Under the pieces are notes generated by a model. It did not search any database. It saw only the letters and a program-made list of their open reading frames with translations, and was not told the origin of the DNA. Below are positions 1 through 8,546 of a DNA stretch of 64,000 nt, piece after piece. Source of the stretch: Actinomycetota bacterium (GTDB lineage: Bacteria > Actinomycetota > Thermoleophilia > Solirubrobacterales > Solirubrobacteraceae); NCBI GenBank assembly GCA_005884115.1, contig VAXW01000002.1, positions 372,001 to 436,000 of the forward strand, read 5' to 3'. A program made the position numbers and the translations under genes. Each line of letters starts with the position of its first letter. The stretch's first letter is position 1.

Positions 1-25
1 GGAAACTTCTCGATGTGCTAGGCGC

Positions 26-802
26 TCACGGCAGGTAGCCGAGGTTGCCTTCTTTGACGCCCGTCTTGAAGGAGCCGAAGTAGGTCGCGCCTTTGCCTTC
101 GGTTTTGGTGGCTTCTTCTTCGAATCCTTTTTCGCCCACGCACTGGCCTTCTTCGTATTCCCATTGGATCCCGCGGAAGGCGTTGTTGAACACAAGGCGT
201 TCGCGTATGCCGGTCGGGTACTGTGCGCTGATTTTGACCGGTTCCAGTTTGGTTTCAAACGTCGCTACCGGCTCTTCCGTTTTGGAGTAGACGGTCTGTC
301 CGCCCCAGCTGAACGTGCAGATTCCCGATCCGATCTTGGCGTTCCCTGCCGAAATGATCACTTGGCCCACCCCTTCACCTTTGCCTGGGGCGTTGGGAAG
401 GTAGGTGAACACCATCGGTTTGCCTCTGTTCACCGAGGTCGGTATCCCGCCTTCGAACGAAGGACTGAATTTGGCCACGGTGAGGCATTTTGCGAATTTG
501 ACCTGGGTCGTGAAGCTTGTCGACGTACTCCACGTCGGAGCGCCTTCTGCCGCGGTCTTGGCGTACGGGTGGCCTATCTGGCACAGGACGTTGAACGATC
601 CGAACTGAAACTCTTGGCTGAATCCCGGGTGTTCCGGATCCGCCGTCCCGACGCCTTTGCCATTGGTCGGGCACGGTTCCGCTTCCGAGCAGGGGTTGGG
701 ATTCCGGCTCGCTGTGAATTCCCCGGCCAGCGCCGCTGACGCTGTCAGCGCAAACACGCCCACCAGGGTCATCGCCCCGAGCGCCTTCCTCATGTGTCTC
801 AT
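26..802 (-). CDS. Secreted protein of unknown function
   Basis: The 258-residue product opens with a positively charged stretch, a hydrophobic core and an Ala-x-Ala cleavage motif around residue 26 (ASAALA), a clear Sec signal peptide. The mature part is rich in Gly, Thr, Ser and aromatic residues with few predicted helices, as in beta-rich exported proteins. I recognise no catalytic motif. It is followed on the same strand by nothing within the window, so its operon context is unknown. Two Met codons lie close together at the start (MRHMRKAL); either could be used. Function cannot be assigned; secretion is the only supported statement. Confidence 0.75.
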   Translation of the reverse strand: MRHMRKALGAMTLVGVFALTASAALAGEFTASRNPNPCSEAEPCPTNGKGVGTADPEHPGFSQEFQFGSFNVLCQIGHPYAKTAAEGAPTWSTSTSFTTQVKFAKCLTVAKFSPSFEGGIPTSVNRGKPMVFTYLPNAPGKGEGVGQVIISAGNAKIGSGICTFSWGGQTVYSKTEEPVATFETKLEPVKISAQYPTGIRERLVFNNAFRGIQWEYEEGQCVGEKGFEEEATKTEGKGATYFGSFKTGVKEGNLGYLP

Positions 803-1052
803 CGTCCGTCGTCCTCCTCATTCGCCCTGGCCCATATCTCCCGCCGGGTTCATCGCACGACCGAACCGACCTGCGCAGCAGCCAGCGCGTACACCCCGGC
901 ACCCTCCCGGAGACCCAGGAGGGCACTGCGCGCGTAGCCTACCACGGATCCGCGGTCCGCACACGCATTTGCCTGGCCTTCACAGGCCGCTTGCGCCGGC
1001 CCTTCGCTCGCCCGCCGGACGCTCGTTCGCACTCGTTTCAGAGGCCATCCCC

Positions 1053-2003
1053 CTAGCTGCGCGCCTGGTCGTAGCCGAGCAGCGCAAACCGGCGCAGGGC
1101 CTCATTGACGCTCGCCTCGGCCTGCGCCACGCGCGCCCGCGCGGAAGCGTACGCCGCAGCATTTCGCGCGCGAACCGCGTCGCTCAGAGCTGCATACGCA
1201 TCGCCGGCGCTGCGCGCGGCGCCGAGCAGGGCCGACTGGACGGCTTGCGCCGCGGCGGGCGCTTCGAGCGCCTGGATCGACGACGCAGCCCCGTGGAACT
1301 GCTGTGCCAAGCGAGCTGCAAGCCCCCCCAGGCCGGCCGATGCACCGCGCGCGCCTGCAGCGCGGGCGACCGCTGCGCGGCCCTGTCGCACGGATGCGAG
1401 CACGGCGGCGAGCGACCGGGCGTACGCAGGGACCGGGGTCAGGTCGTAGCCGAGAGGCTGCCCCACGCGCGTCACGGCGTTCACTACCTGTCCGCACGCG
1501 CGCATGACGGACGAGTCGTCCGCGCTCGCGTAGCAGGCGAGGACCGTCGAGCCCGAGCTGGCGTTCGGGATCGCGAACACCGTCAGCGCCCGGTTGAAGC
1601 CAGCTACGTTCATGCGAGAGTAACGGTAGGCCTGCACTTCAGAGAGGTTCACGACGTCCGTACGCGGGCTGGAGCGAAGCTGCGCCAGGAGTCCTTGCGG
1701 CAGCGGACCTGGGTCGCCTGCTGCGAGCGAGCCGACGGTCAGGCCGGCGCGTGCGGCTTGCCCTGGCGGGGTAAGGGTGAGCTCGTGCGCAAGGACGAGC
1801 CCAGCGATCGGCGGGCCGCCCGCCGCGCGCTTCCACGCCGAGGGGTAGTCGAGCAGCACGCCGTCCACGAGCACGGTACGCGTGCTCGTGGACGAGGACC
1901 CGTGGCCACCGACCCCGTGCCCGGCCTCGTAGCCGAGCGCGGCCACGGCCACGAACAGCAAGAGCGCGACGAGCGGGCGCCTCGCGCCGAGGCCGCCGCC
2001 CAC
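1053..2003 (-). CDS. Membrane-anchored hypothetical protein
   Basis: Reading can extend upstream to 2168, but that extension overlaps the preceding gene and is arginine-rich shadow sequence, so I place the start at GTG 2003, a few bases after the stop of the upstream gene. The 316-residue product then has a single transmembrane segment at about residues 9-24 (PLVALLLFVAVAALGY) and an extracytoplasmic Ala-rich domain; the last 90 residues are long Ala/Arg helices that may form a coiled coil. No known domain recognised. It is probably co-transcribed with the gene at 2008-2553, which has the same one-segment architecture. Confidence 0.65.
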   Translation of the reverse strand: MGGGLGARRPLVALLLFVAVAALGYEAGHGVGGHGSSSTSTRTVLVDGVLLDYPSAWKRAAGGPPIAGLVLAHELTLTPPGQAARAGLTVGSLAAGDPGPLPQGLLAQLRSSPRTDVVNLSEVQAYRYSRMNVAGFNRALTVFAIPNASSGSTVLACYASADDSSVMRACGQVVNAVTRVGQPLGYDLTPVPAYARSLAAVLASVRQGRAAVARAAGARGASAGLGGLAARLAQQFHGAASSIQALEAPAAAQAVQSALLGAARSAGDAYAALSDAVRARNAAAYASARARVAQAEASVNEALRRFALLGYDQARS

Positions 2004-2007
2004 GCGC

Positions 2008-2553
2008 TCAGCCCGAGCTGTCAAACGAAGACCCGCCACCCGCCGGCGGCTGCGATGCCTTAGCCGGGGGACGCGGTGCTGGTCTGCTGGGCCTCGTCGA
2101 CGGAGCGGGCGCAGGCGAAGGCGGTGGCGAGGAGCTCTGTGGGGGGATGTATGTCCGGCTTGGCGCATGCGCGGCCGGAGCGCTGGAGACGACTGCTGGG
2201 CTGACTCGCGGCGCGGACCTTATGCGCGGATGCACGACGCGCCGCGCCACCTGTGGTGAGCTCCACGCCGTCGTGACGTCTGCGCTTTCGAGCGGCGCGA
2301 GCGGCGAGCCGCCGGCGAGCGAAGCGGGGATGACGGCTTCGAGCGTCCCGGCAGACAGAACCGCAGGCGCGGCGAATTCGCTCGTGCTCGGCGAGCTGGT
2401 CGTGCGCCCAAGCGCGAAGAAGCACACGAACAGCGCCACGACTCCGGCGGCCTGCCAAGCGCGCGGATGGTTGAAGACCGCGGGTTCGTGGCCGAACGCG
2501 CGCTCCTGGTCGATCGGGGGCGCCCTGCGCCGGCCTATGCCAAGGGTGCTCAT
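2008..2553 (-). CDS. Single-pass membrane protein with Pro/Ser-rich tail
   Basis: The 181-residue protein has one hydrophobic segment near residues 33-48 (WQAAGVVALFVCFFAL), then a region of low complexity that becomes strongly Pro/Ser/Ala-rich towards the C terminus, typical of a periplasmic or wall-spanning linker. No enzymatic motif is visible. Its stop lies 5 bases before the GTG of the following gene, so both are likely translated from one message. Function unknown. Confidence 0.6.
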   Translation of the reverse strand: MSTLGIGRRRAPPIDQERAFGHEPAVFNHPRAWQAAGVVALFVCFFALGRTTSSPSTSEFAAPAVLSAGTLEAVIPASLAGGSPLAPLESADVTTAWSSPQVARRVVHPRIRSAPRVSPAVVSSAPAAHAPSRTYIPPQSSSPPPSPAPAPSTRPSRPAPRPPAKASQPPAGGGSSFDSSG

Positions 2554-2832
2554 GAGCGCGGGTGCTCTCTCGGCGTGGCGCAGACCAAGCGCGGCCAGGC
2601 GTCACGGCGGCCGTCTGCGCAGACCGGCGCACGATGTCTCCTGAACCCCATTACAAGATTGTCTCCCGACCGCTCCGGTTTACTCCATCCTCACATGGCC
2701 GACATTCCTGTCAGCTGTGGCCGGAATCCGTCCCGCCTCGCCCAATGATATGCCCCAACGCCTCTGCGTGAGGCACCGTCGCGCGCCCCAGCTAGCGGCA
2801 GCCCACCGGGCGGCCTCCGAGATAATGGGCTG

Positions 2833-3168
2833 ATGGCATATGACGAGCATCTCGCCGAGCGCGTCCGCGAGCTCGTGGCAGCGCATGCCGAGCTAACCGA
2901 AAAGCGGATGTTCGGAGGGCTCGCCTTCCTGATCGGAGGCCACATGTCGGTGAGCGTGAGCGGAGCAGGCGGGCTCTTGGTGAGGGTGGATCCGCAGCAG
3001 ACACAAGCGCTGCTGGCAGAGCCCCATGCACGCCCGATGGTGATGCGCGGGCGGGAGATGGACGGATGGCTGCGCGTCGACGCCGAGGGCGTGCGCGACA
3101 AGCGGGCGCTCGAGAAGTGGGTGCGGCGCGGGGTCGCTTACGCCCAGTCGCTGCCGCCGAAGTCATGA
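2833..3168 (+). CDS. TfoX N-terminal domain protein
   Basis: The 111-residue protein is a stand-alone TfoX/Sxy N-terminal domain: it has the family core KRMFGGLAFLIGGHM near residues 24-38, the GGLLVRVDP strand, and the MRGREMDGW motif around residues 76-84. In gamma-proteobacteria the domain belongs to competence regulators; in actinobacteria such short proteins are of unknown role. It is monocistronic here. A second, broken member of the same family lies at 43275-43616, and the alignment between them is good through the whole length. Confidence 0.85.
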   Translation: MAYDEHLAERVRELVAAHAELTEKRMFGGLAFLIGGHMSVSVSGAGGLLVRVDPQQTQALLAEPHARPMVMRGREMDGWLRVDAEGVRDKRALEKWVRRGVAYAQSLPPKS

Positions 3169-3250
3169 GCTGGCTCGCGACGCCGCCGAGGCGGGCCGGC
3201 GACGCGGCCACCGGCAACAGTGGGGGGAAACGCCACGCCCCCGACCGGCG

Positions 3251-3832
3251 CTACGGGTGGATCGTCTCGCCGGCCTCGAGCATCTCGACGAACTTCATCA
3301 AGCGTCGCTCGCGCGTCTCGGCGCGCTTGGCATCGGCCAGCCGGTACAGGATCGCGTAGCGGTTCTGGCTGTTGAGGCGCTCGAACGACGCCTTGGCGGC
3401 GGGGCGCGCTTGCAGCGCACGCTCGAGATCCTCGGGGATCGCGCTGCGCGCCTGGCTCTCGTATGCCGCCTCCCAGCGGCCGTCGGCCCTGGCGCGCTCG
3501 ACCTCCGCCAGCCCGGGCCGGCGCATCCTTCCCTCCGAGATCAGCCGTTCGGCGGTCTCGCGGTTGATCCGCGACCACCTGCTGCGAGGGCGTCGCGGCG
3601 TGAAGCGCTGTAGGAAGAAGCGCTCATCCAAGGCCTCGCGCCGCCCGTCGATCCACCCGTAGCAGAGCGCGCTCTCGAGCACCTCGGGGTAGCGCACGCT
3701 GTCGAGGCCGCTCGCCTTCTTGGCCATCTTGATCCAGACGCCGTCGCAGTCGCCGTGGTTGTCCTCGAGCCAGCGCTCCCACTCGGCGGGGGATGCAAAG
3801 CGGATGCTTGCGTGGCTATCCTCGGCGCTCAT
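3251..3832 (-). CDS. YdeI/OmpD-associated family protein
   Basis: The 193-residue product has the hallmarks of the YdeI/OmpD-associated family: an N-terminal F-x-S-P-x-x-W-x-x-W-L segment, the YPEVLESALCYGWIDG block around residues 47-62, the RFTPRRPRSRWS motif near residue 75, and a C-terminal segment ending in a Met-rich helix. Members are small cytosolic proteins linked in some bacteria to bacteriocin or peptide tolerance, but the biochemical role is not known. It is convergent with the TfoX-N gene, 82 bp apart. Confidence 0.85.
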   Translation of the reverse strand: MSAEDSHASIRFASPAEWERWLEDNHGDCDGVWIKMAKKASGLDSVRYPEVLESALCYGWIDGRREALDERFFLQRFTPRRPRSRWSRINRETAERLISEGRMRRPGLAEVERARADGRWEAAYESQARSAIPEDLERALQARPAAKASFERLNSQNRYAILYRLADAKRAETRERRLMKFVEMLEAGETIHP

Positions 3833-4027
3833 CGCGGGCGGGGTCCCGGCGGGCTCCTTACGACGCCTCGCTCTGCTGCCGCGAGGCCGACCGCGGCCGA
3901 GGCGTTATCGGCTCGTCGTAGCCTCCACGCGTTGAGCATGCGCGCGACCAGCTCGGCACTCGATTCGGCGCCCATCTGCGATGCAGTATCGCGCCAACGA
4001 GATCGTGACGAACTTCACACACAGTGC

Positions 4028-4426
4028 CTAGTCCGCCGGCCCCACAGCCCGGAGGGCCTCTTCGGGTGACCTGTAGACCTCCGTGCGAATGATCTTCCCC
4101 TCTCGCACGGTCACGACAGCCGCCATCCGTTCCTCGTGGAGCGCTACACCGCTCGATCTGCCCCGGTGGCGCGTTGGCGTGATGGCCAGAACTCGCTCCT
4201 CGTCGATCTCCTTCACCTGCTCAAGCCTCGTCCTCGACTGGACGGTTGCCTCGACGCCTCGCAGCCAATCGCGATAGCCGTCCATTCCACGGTGGCTTCC
4301 ACCCTCCAAGGTGGAGTCCACGAGAGAGACGAACTCATGGTCAGGGTCGAAGAGGTCGCTCATCGTCGCGAAGTCTGGCTTCGGTCTGCGGATCGCAGCC
4401 TCAATTCCCCGGCGCACAATCTCCAC
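4028..4426 (-). CDS. NTF2-like (SnoaL-type) protein
   Basis: The 132-residue product matches the NTF2/SnoaL fold family: N-terminal helix EIVRRGIEAA, a DLFDPDHEFVSL strand, and a C-terminal strand pair ending REGKIIRTEVYRSPEEAL. The start is taken as GTG 4426; four codons upstream in frame read S-E-Q-N, matching the common family beginning, but without a standard start codon before an in-frame stop, so translation may begin at ATT or at this GTG. Such proteins bind small hydrophobic ligands or act as small hydrolases/isomerases; no specific substrate can be inferred. It stands alone. Confidence 0.75.
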   Translation of the reverse strand: MEIVRRGIEAAIRRPKPDFATMSDLFDPDHEFVSLVDSTLEGGSHRGMDGYRDWLRGVEATVQSRTRLEQVKEIDEERVLAITPTRHRGRSSGVALHEERMAAVVTVREGKIIRTEVYRSPEEALRAVGPAD

Positions 4427-4773
4427 GTTCTGCTCAGAAATACGCCATCACCTGCCCGCAAAATGCGCGATTTCATCCGTCGCGGGTGTCGACTGAACGG
4501 TCGTCATGAGCTCTCCTTCGACAGGGCCTACTCCGTCAGGCCGAGGTCGGCGATTAGCGCGATCGAAATAAAGATCAAGCCTCGCGACCTCGCCATCGCG
4601 AATGTGGTCTTCGAGCGCACGAGGTCAAGGTTCGCGGATATCGGCTACTCACGCTCCTCTCAAGGCGTATCGGCGGCGGCGGCGCGGGCCTCGTCGACGT
4701 CGGGAAGGGCGTTACCCGCGCGACCTTGTCATCGGCCCGAGGACCATTCCCAAGCGGCTAACGGTCGTCGTCG
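4427..4773. other. Intergenic stretch without recognised feature
   Basis: I see no coding frame with family-like sequence on either strand and no strong hairpin. It presumably carries the promoter of the NTF2-like gene on the minus strand. Confidence 0.5.
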
Positions 4774-4971
4774 CTACTCGCCGACGCGCAGGTAGGATTG
4801 CACCCGCTCGACGTGCGGCGCTGGTACCAAGCTGCCGTTCGGCTGCACCCGCCACCGCCGCCCATCCGGTCGCTGTAGGATCGGGGAGCCGTCATGTGCC
4901 GTGACGACCTTGTGGTCTGGCGGCAGCTCGCGCAAGCGCTCAAGCTGCCGAGCTGTTAGCAGGATGTTCAT
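4774..4971 (-). CDS. Small hypothetical protein, second gene of mini-operon
   Basis: The 65-residue product (MNILLTARQLERLRELPPDH...) has an N-terminal helix followed by a beta-rich half containing the PILQRPDGRRWRVQPNG segment. It overlaps the upstream gene by 4 bases (ATGA), which indicates translational coupling. No family recognised. Paired small ORFs of this kind can be toxin-antitoxin modules, but neither protein shows a toxin motif. Confidence 0.55.
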   Translation of the reverse strand: MNILLTARQLERLRELPPDHKVVTAHDGSPILQRPDGRRWRVQPNGSLVPAPHVERVQSYLRVGE

Positions 4972-5150
4972 ATGGCCGCCCCGACAGTGGCTCTGTGATC
5001 ACGCACGGCTCCCTCGAGGCGCTCCAGGATCTGTTCCGAGGAGACCAAGTCGTCCAGGTGTTCTGGCGCGACCTGCTCTGCGTAAAGGATCGTGCCCGCG
5101 ATCCCTTCCCGTAGATGCTTGGCGTCCGGCATCACGATGATTCGTGCCAT
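4968..5150 (-). CDS. Small hypothetical protein, first gene of mini-operon
   Basis: The 60-residue acidic protein (MARIIVMPDAKHL...) is preceded by a strong Shine-Dalgarno AAGGAGGA about 6 bases before its ATG, one of the best in the window, so it is very probably expressed. It contains a long amphipathic helix rich in Leu and Glu. It overlaps the next gene by ATGA. Function unknown. Confidence 0.6.
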   Translation of the reverse strand: MARIIVMPDAKHLREGIAGTILYAEQVAPEHLDDLVSSEQILERLEGAVRDHRATVGAAI

Positions 5151-5798
5151 GAAGGCTCCTCCTTACGTTGTCAGTCCACTTGCGGGCGAAAACGGTGGCC
5201 AGCCTGCGCCCCGAGCTTTACGGTGTCCATCCGCGCTCCTCACTCCCTGGTTCGGGCACTGCACGTTCCGGGAGCTCGGTCTTCGCGTGCGGCCCTGCTT
5301 CCCGGCCAGGAGCGAGCGAGGTTGCCCACAGCCAGGGCGAGCACGGCGCCGAAGCGGTGGGTTTCGCCCCGCAGCCGGCAGCCTCAAGCAGTTGGCCTGT
5401 CCCGCGTAGGCCTCCTAAAGCTCGAGGAGCGATCTCTGATCCGGGCACCTCAACGCACTCCTTGGTCCAGACGAATCAACCGCATAACGGACCGAGCTAC
5501 GTTGGCCAGCGTCTGACCGCGTACTCGTTCCGGCGTCTGAGGTGCAATGCCAAGCACAACCAGTGGCCGCGCTGATGGAATCGCTGTCGCCCGATCGTAG
5601 CGCCCGTGCTCGCCGCCGGGTGCGGCCTCGCCGTGACTTTTGCCGCTCAGTCCGAGATTTTGATGCCCTTGAACGGCCGGCGAGCCCATACTACGCTTTC
5701 AACGCGCCGAGTTTGCGAGCCTCGCGAGCCGGGCAGCAGAAAGGAGATGACGCGACCGAAAGGGCCTCGCGAGCCCTGCCGGAGCAGGAGTAGCGGAC
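5151..5798. other. 650-bp region without recognised gene
   Basis: Codon use is erratic in all frames and no family-like protein is visible. Near the right end a motif GCCTCGCGAGCC occurs twice (about 5717 and 5763), the second within a near-palindrome, which could terminate or regulate transcription ahead of the DUF2294 gene. Otherwise I see nothing. Confidence 0.4.
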
Positions 5799-6224
5799 GT
5801 GGACGCGCAACCTGATGCACGCAGCACCCCGCTCGCCGGGGGACATCTCCTAGCGGCGATCTCGACCAGCATCGTCGGCATCCTGCGCGAGCACTACGGG
5901 CGGGGTCCGATGAAGGCGAAGACCTACGCGCTCGACGACATCATCGTGGTCGTCATGCGCGGCAGCGGCTTCACGCCGCTCGAGCAGACGATCATGGACA
6001 GCGGCCGCCCCGACCGGGTCATCGCCATGCGCGAGGACTTCCAGCGCGTGATGGCCGAGCGCTACAAGCAGAAGATCGAAGAGCTCACGGGGCGCACGGT
6101 CCTCGCGTTCCTCAGCCAGGCCCACGTCGAGCCCGATATCACGATGGAGATCTTCTTCGTCGACGGCCCGCTCGAAGGCTTCGGCGCACTGGAGCTCACC
6201 GACCTCGAGCGCGACGAAACCTGA
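5799..6224 (+). CDS. DUF2294 family protein
   Basis: The 141-residue product fits DUF2294: the N-terminal GGHLLAAISTSIVGILREHYGRGPMKAKTY region (residues 14-43, the last part being the G-x-G-P-x-x-A-x-x-Y family signature), a VVVMRGSGFTPLEQTIMDSG block, and the C-terminal V-L-A-F-L-S-Q-A-H-V-E-P-D segment. The family is cytosolic and small; its role is unsettled, with some members near inorganic-carbon or stress genes. GTG is taken as start, preceded by GGAG-containing sequence. It is transcribed towards tRNA-Arg. Confidence 0.85.
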   Translation: MDAQPDARSTPLAGGHLLAAISTSIVGILREHYGRGPMKAKTYALDDIIVVVMRGSGFTPLEQTIMDSGRPDRVIAMREDFQRVMAERYKQKIEELTGRTVLAFLSQAHVEPDITMEIFFVDGPLEGFGALELTDLERDET

Positions 6225-6253
6225 TCAGTCGCACGAAACGCGTCGGCGACCAG

Positions 6254-6327
<74 letters not shown>

Positions 6328-6380
6328 AGAGCCCGCCCAGTCTAGGGATTCTGCCTCGCTGTCACAGAATTGGCTCGGCG

Positions 6381-6407
6381 AGATCACGATTAGATCACGA
6401 TTAAGTC
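6381..6407 (+). repeat. 27-bp direct repeat, left copy
   Basis: The block contains two tandem copies of GATCACGATTA followed by AGTC and is identical to 41301-41327 in the same orientation. It starts 54 bp beyond the tRNA 5' end. The tandem structure and terminal location suggest integrase arm-type binding sites or the footprint of an older insertion. Confidence 0.75.
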
Positions 6408-6803
6408 GGAGCGACGTGGGTCAGGGCCTCCGTTCGAGCCTACAGATAGTCGGCCTCCCCTCCCCGGCAGCCAGTGACTCTCCGCGCCGGCCCGACTGCG
6501 CGAAGGCCGCCGAGGCGAACGGCAGCCTCGCTGGTGAGGCCGGGCCGCCTCGCGTTGCAGGACGCGGCGGCCCGGCGTGCCCGCCCATCCACGCGCGGGT
6601 CCAAGGCTGCGCCTTGGTGGGGCGATCCAGTCGCAAAGCTAGAGTCGTCTGGGCTCGCACGTCGGGCTGGGCTCGCGCCGTCGACGGCGAGTGGACTCCC
6701 CCGCCTACGAGCAGCTCAGGCAGCAGTCAGCGGCCTGACCCACGCGAGCTGTACTCGCGTAGCCGTCCGTCTGAATCGGCACCTACTGTCCCTAGGTTGC
6801 GCC

Positions 6804-8546
6804 ATGGCTCAGGCGGATGGCATCCCAGAGATCGGCGCCGACGACTTCGCGCGGCGCTTCTCGCTGCGCGCGCCCAACCTCATGTGGCTGCTGGGCGCCG
6901 GCGCGTCGGCGGCGGCCGGCATACCCACCGCATCGGACATGGTGTGGGAGTTCAAGCAGCGGCTGTTCATCTCCCAGAGGCGCGTCTCGGCGCAGGCGGT
7001 ATCCGACCTCTCGAGCGGCGCGGTGCGCGCCCAGTTGCAGGCCCATATCGACGGCTCCGAGCGGCTGTCGGCGGTGGGCGCGCCTGACGAGTACGCCACG
7101 CTATTCGAGGCGGTCTATCCCGCCGAGGCCGACCGGCGCGCCTATATGGACGCCAAGATGGCCGGCGCGCGTCCCTCCTACGGGCATCTGGCCGTGGCCA
7201 CCCTCATGCGCGCCGGCCGCTGCCCCATAGTTTGGACGACGAACTTCGACCCGATGGTCGCCGACGCCTGCGCGCGGGTGTTCGGGACGACAGGACCCCT
7301 GACCACCGTCGCGCTCGATGCCCCGGTTCTGGCCGCACAGCTCATCGGCGAGGCGCGCTGGCCGCTGGAGATCAAGCTGCACGGCGACTTTCGCTCGCGG
7401 CGGCTGAAGAACACGCCCGACGAGCTGCGCCAGCAGGACGCGCGGCTGCGTCAGGTGCTTATCGACTGCTGCCGGCGCTACGGCCTCGTCGTGGCCGGCT
7501 ACTCCGGACGAGATGGCTCGGTGATGGATGCACTGGAGGAGGCTCTCGAAGCCGACGGCGCCTACCCTGCCGGCCTTTTCTGGCTGCATCGCGGCGAGGA
7601 CGAGCCATTCCAACAGGTTGGCCGGCTGCTGACGCGCGCGGCCGACGCCGGCGTCGAGGCGTCGCTGGTGCACGTGGATAACTTCGACGAGGCCCTCCGC
7701 GACGTCGTGCGCCTGCTCGACGGCCTCGACACCGCTGTCCTGGACGACTTCGCCGCGGAGCGTCGACGCTGGTCCGGCGCTCCGCGCCCGGCTGGCGCGC
7801 GCGGCTTCCCGGTCGTACGCCTCAACGCGCTCCAGGTGGCCGAGTCGCCGACGGTCTGCCGGCGCGTGGTCTGCTCGATTGGCGGCTACAGCGAGATCGC
7901 CGAGGCGGTCAAGCAGGCCGGCGTCGACATCCTCTACGCGCGCGTACAGTCCGGTGTGCTGGCCTTCGGCGCCGACGCCGATGTGCGCGCCGCACTCGAA
8001 GACCACAACATCGACGAGTTCGACCTGCACACGATCGAGACCAACCGCCTGCGCTACGACTCAGGCGAGCGCGGCCTCTTGCGCGACGCCATTGCTCGCG
8101 CCGTGTCCCGCGATCGCCGCCTGCTGCGCGTACGGCGGCGCAGCAGCGACCTGCTCTACCCGGCCGATGCCGCCGATCCGGCTTGGATCCCGCTGCGGGG
8201 GCTTGTCGGTGAACTGACTGGCACGGTGGCCGGCCATCCCGAGCTTGCCTGGCATGAGGGAATTGGCACCCGGCTTGACTGGGCGGACGACAAACTGTGG
8301 CTGCTCATCGAGCCGCGTACTGTGTTCAGCGGCATCGACGAGGACAACAAGGGGGCAGTCTCGGACTTCGCGCGCGAGCGGAGCGTCCAACGCTACAACC
8401 GCCAGCTCAACGAGCTCATCGACTTCTGGAGCCATTTCCTGTGCAGCGACGGCGGCGAACTACGGGCGCTGGGCATCACCGACGGCGTCGACGCGGTTTT
8501 TCGCCTCTCGCAGGCGACGGCCTTCTCCAGGCGGGTGCGGGCGTGA
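6804..8546 (+). CDS. SIR2-APAZ protein of a short-Argonaute (SPARSA) system
   Basis: The 580-residue protein begins with a SIR2-like NAD-binding domain (residues about 1-290): GAGAS at 31-35 followed by AGIP, TTNFD at 145-149 with the catalytic-type Asn147, KLHGDF with His193, and GYSGRD at 232-237. From about residue 345 to the end lies an APAZ domain, the region that in this family pairs with short Argonautes; its LWLLIEPRTVF strand is typical. The ATG at 6804 starts the SIR2 fold directly. It overlaps the pAgo gene by GTGA, so both are made together. Known family behaviour: the complex detects invader nucleic acid through an RNA guide and depletes NAD. Target and guide preference here are unknown. 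Confidence 0.9.
   Translation: MAQADGIPEIGADDFARRFSLRAPNLMWLLGAGASAAAGIPTASDMVWEFKQRLFISQRRVSAQAVSDLSSGAVRAQLQAHIDGSERLSAVGAPDEYATLFEAVYPAEADRRAYMDAKMAGARPSYGHLAVATLMRAGRCPIVWTTNFDPMVADACARVFGTTGPLTTVALDAPVLAAQLIGEARWPLEIKLHGDFRSRRLKNTPDELRQQDARLRQVLIDCCRRYGLVVAGYSGRDGSVMDALEEALEADGAYPAGLFWLHRGEDEPFQQVGRLLTRAADAGVEASLVHVDNFDEALRDVVRLLDGLDTAVLDDFAAERRRWSGAPRPAGARGFPVVRLNALQVAESPTVCRRVVCSIGGYSEIAEAVKQAGVDILYARVQSGVLAFGADADVRAALEDHNIDEFDLHTIETNRLRYDSGERGLLRDAIARAVSRDRRLLRVRRRSSDLLYPADAADPAWIPLRGLVGELTGTVAGHPELAWHEGIGTRLDWADDKLWLLIEPRTVFSGIDEDNKGAVSDFARERSVQRYNRQLNELIDFWSHFLCSDGGELRALGITDGVDAVFRLSQATAFSRRVRA

Noticed and set aside
657-2063. Long open frame of 468 codons on the plus strand
   Set aside because: Arg/Pro/His-rich with no family resemblance; it is the antisense shadow of the two minus-strand membrane-protein genes.
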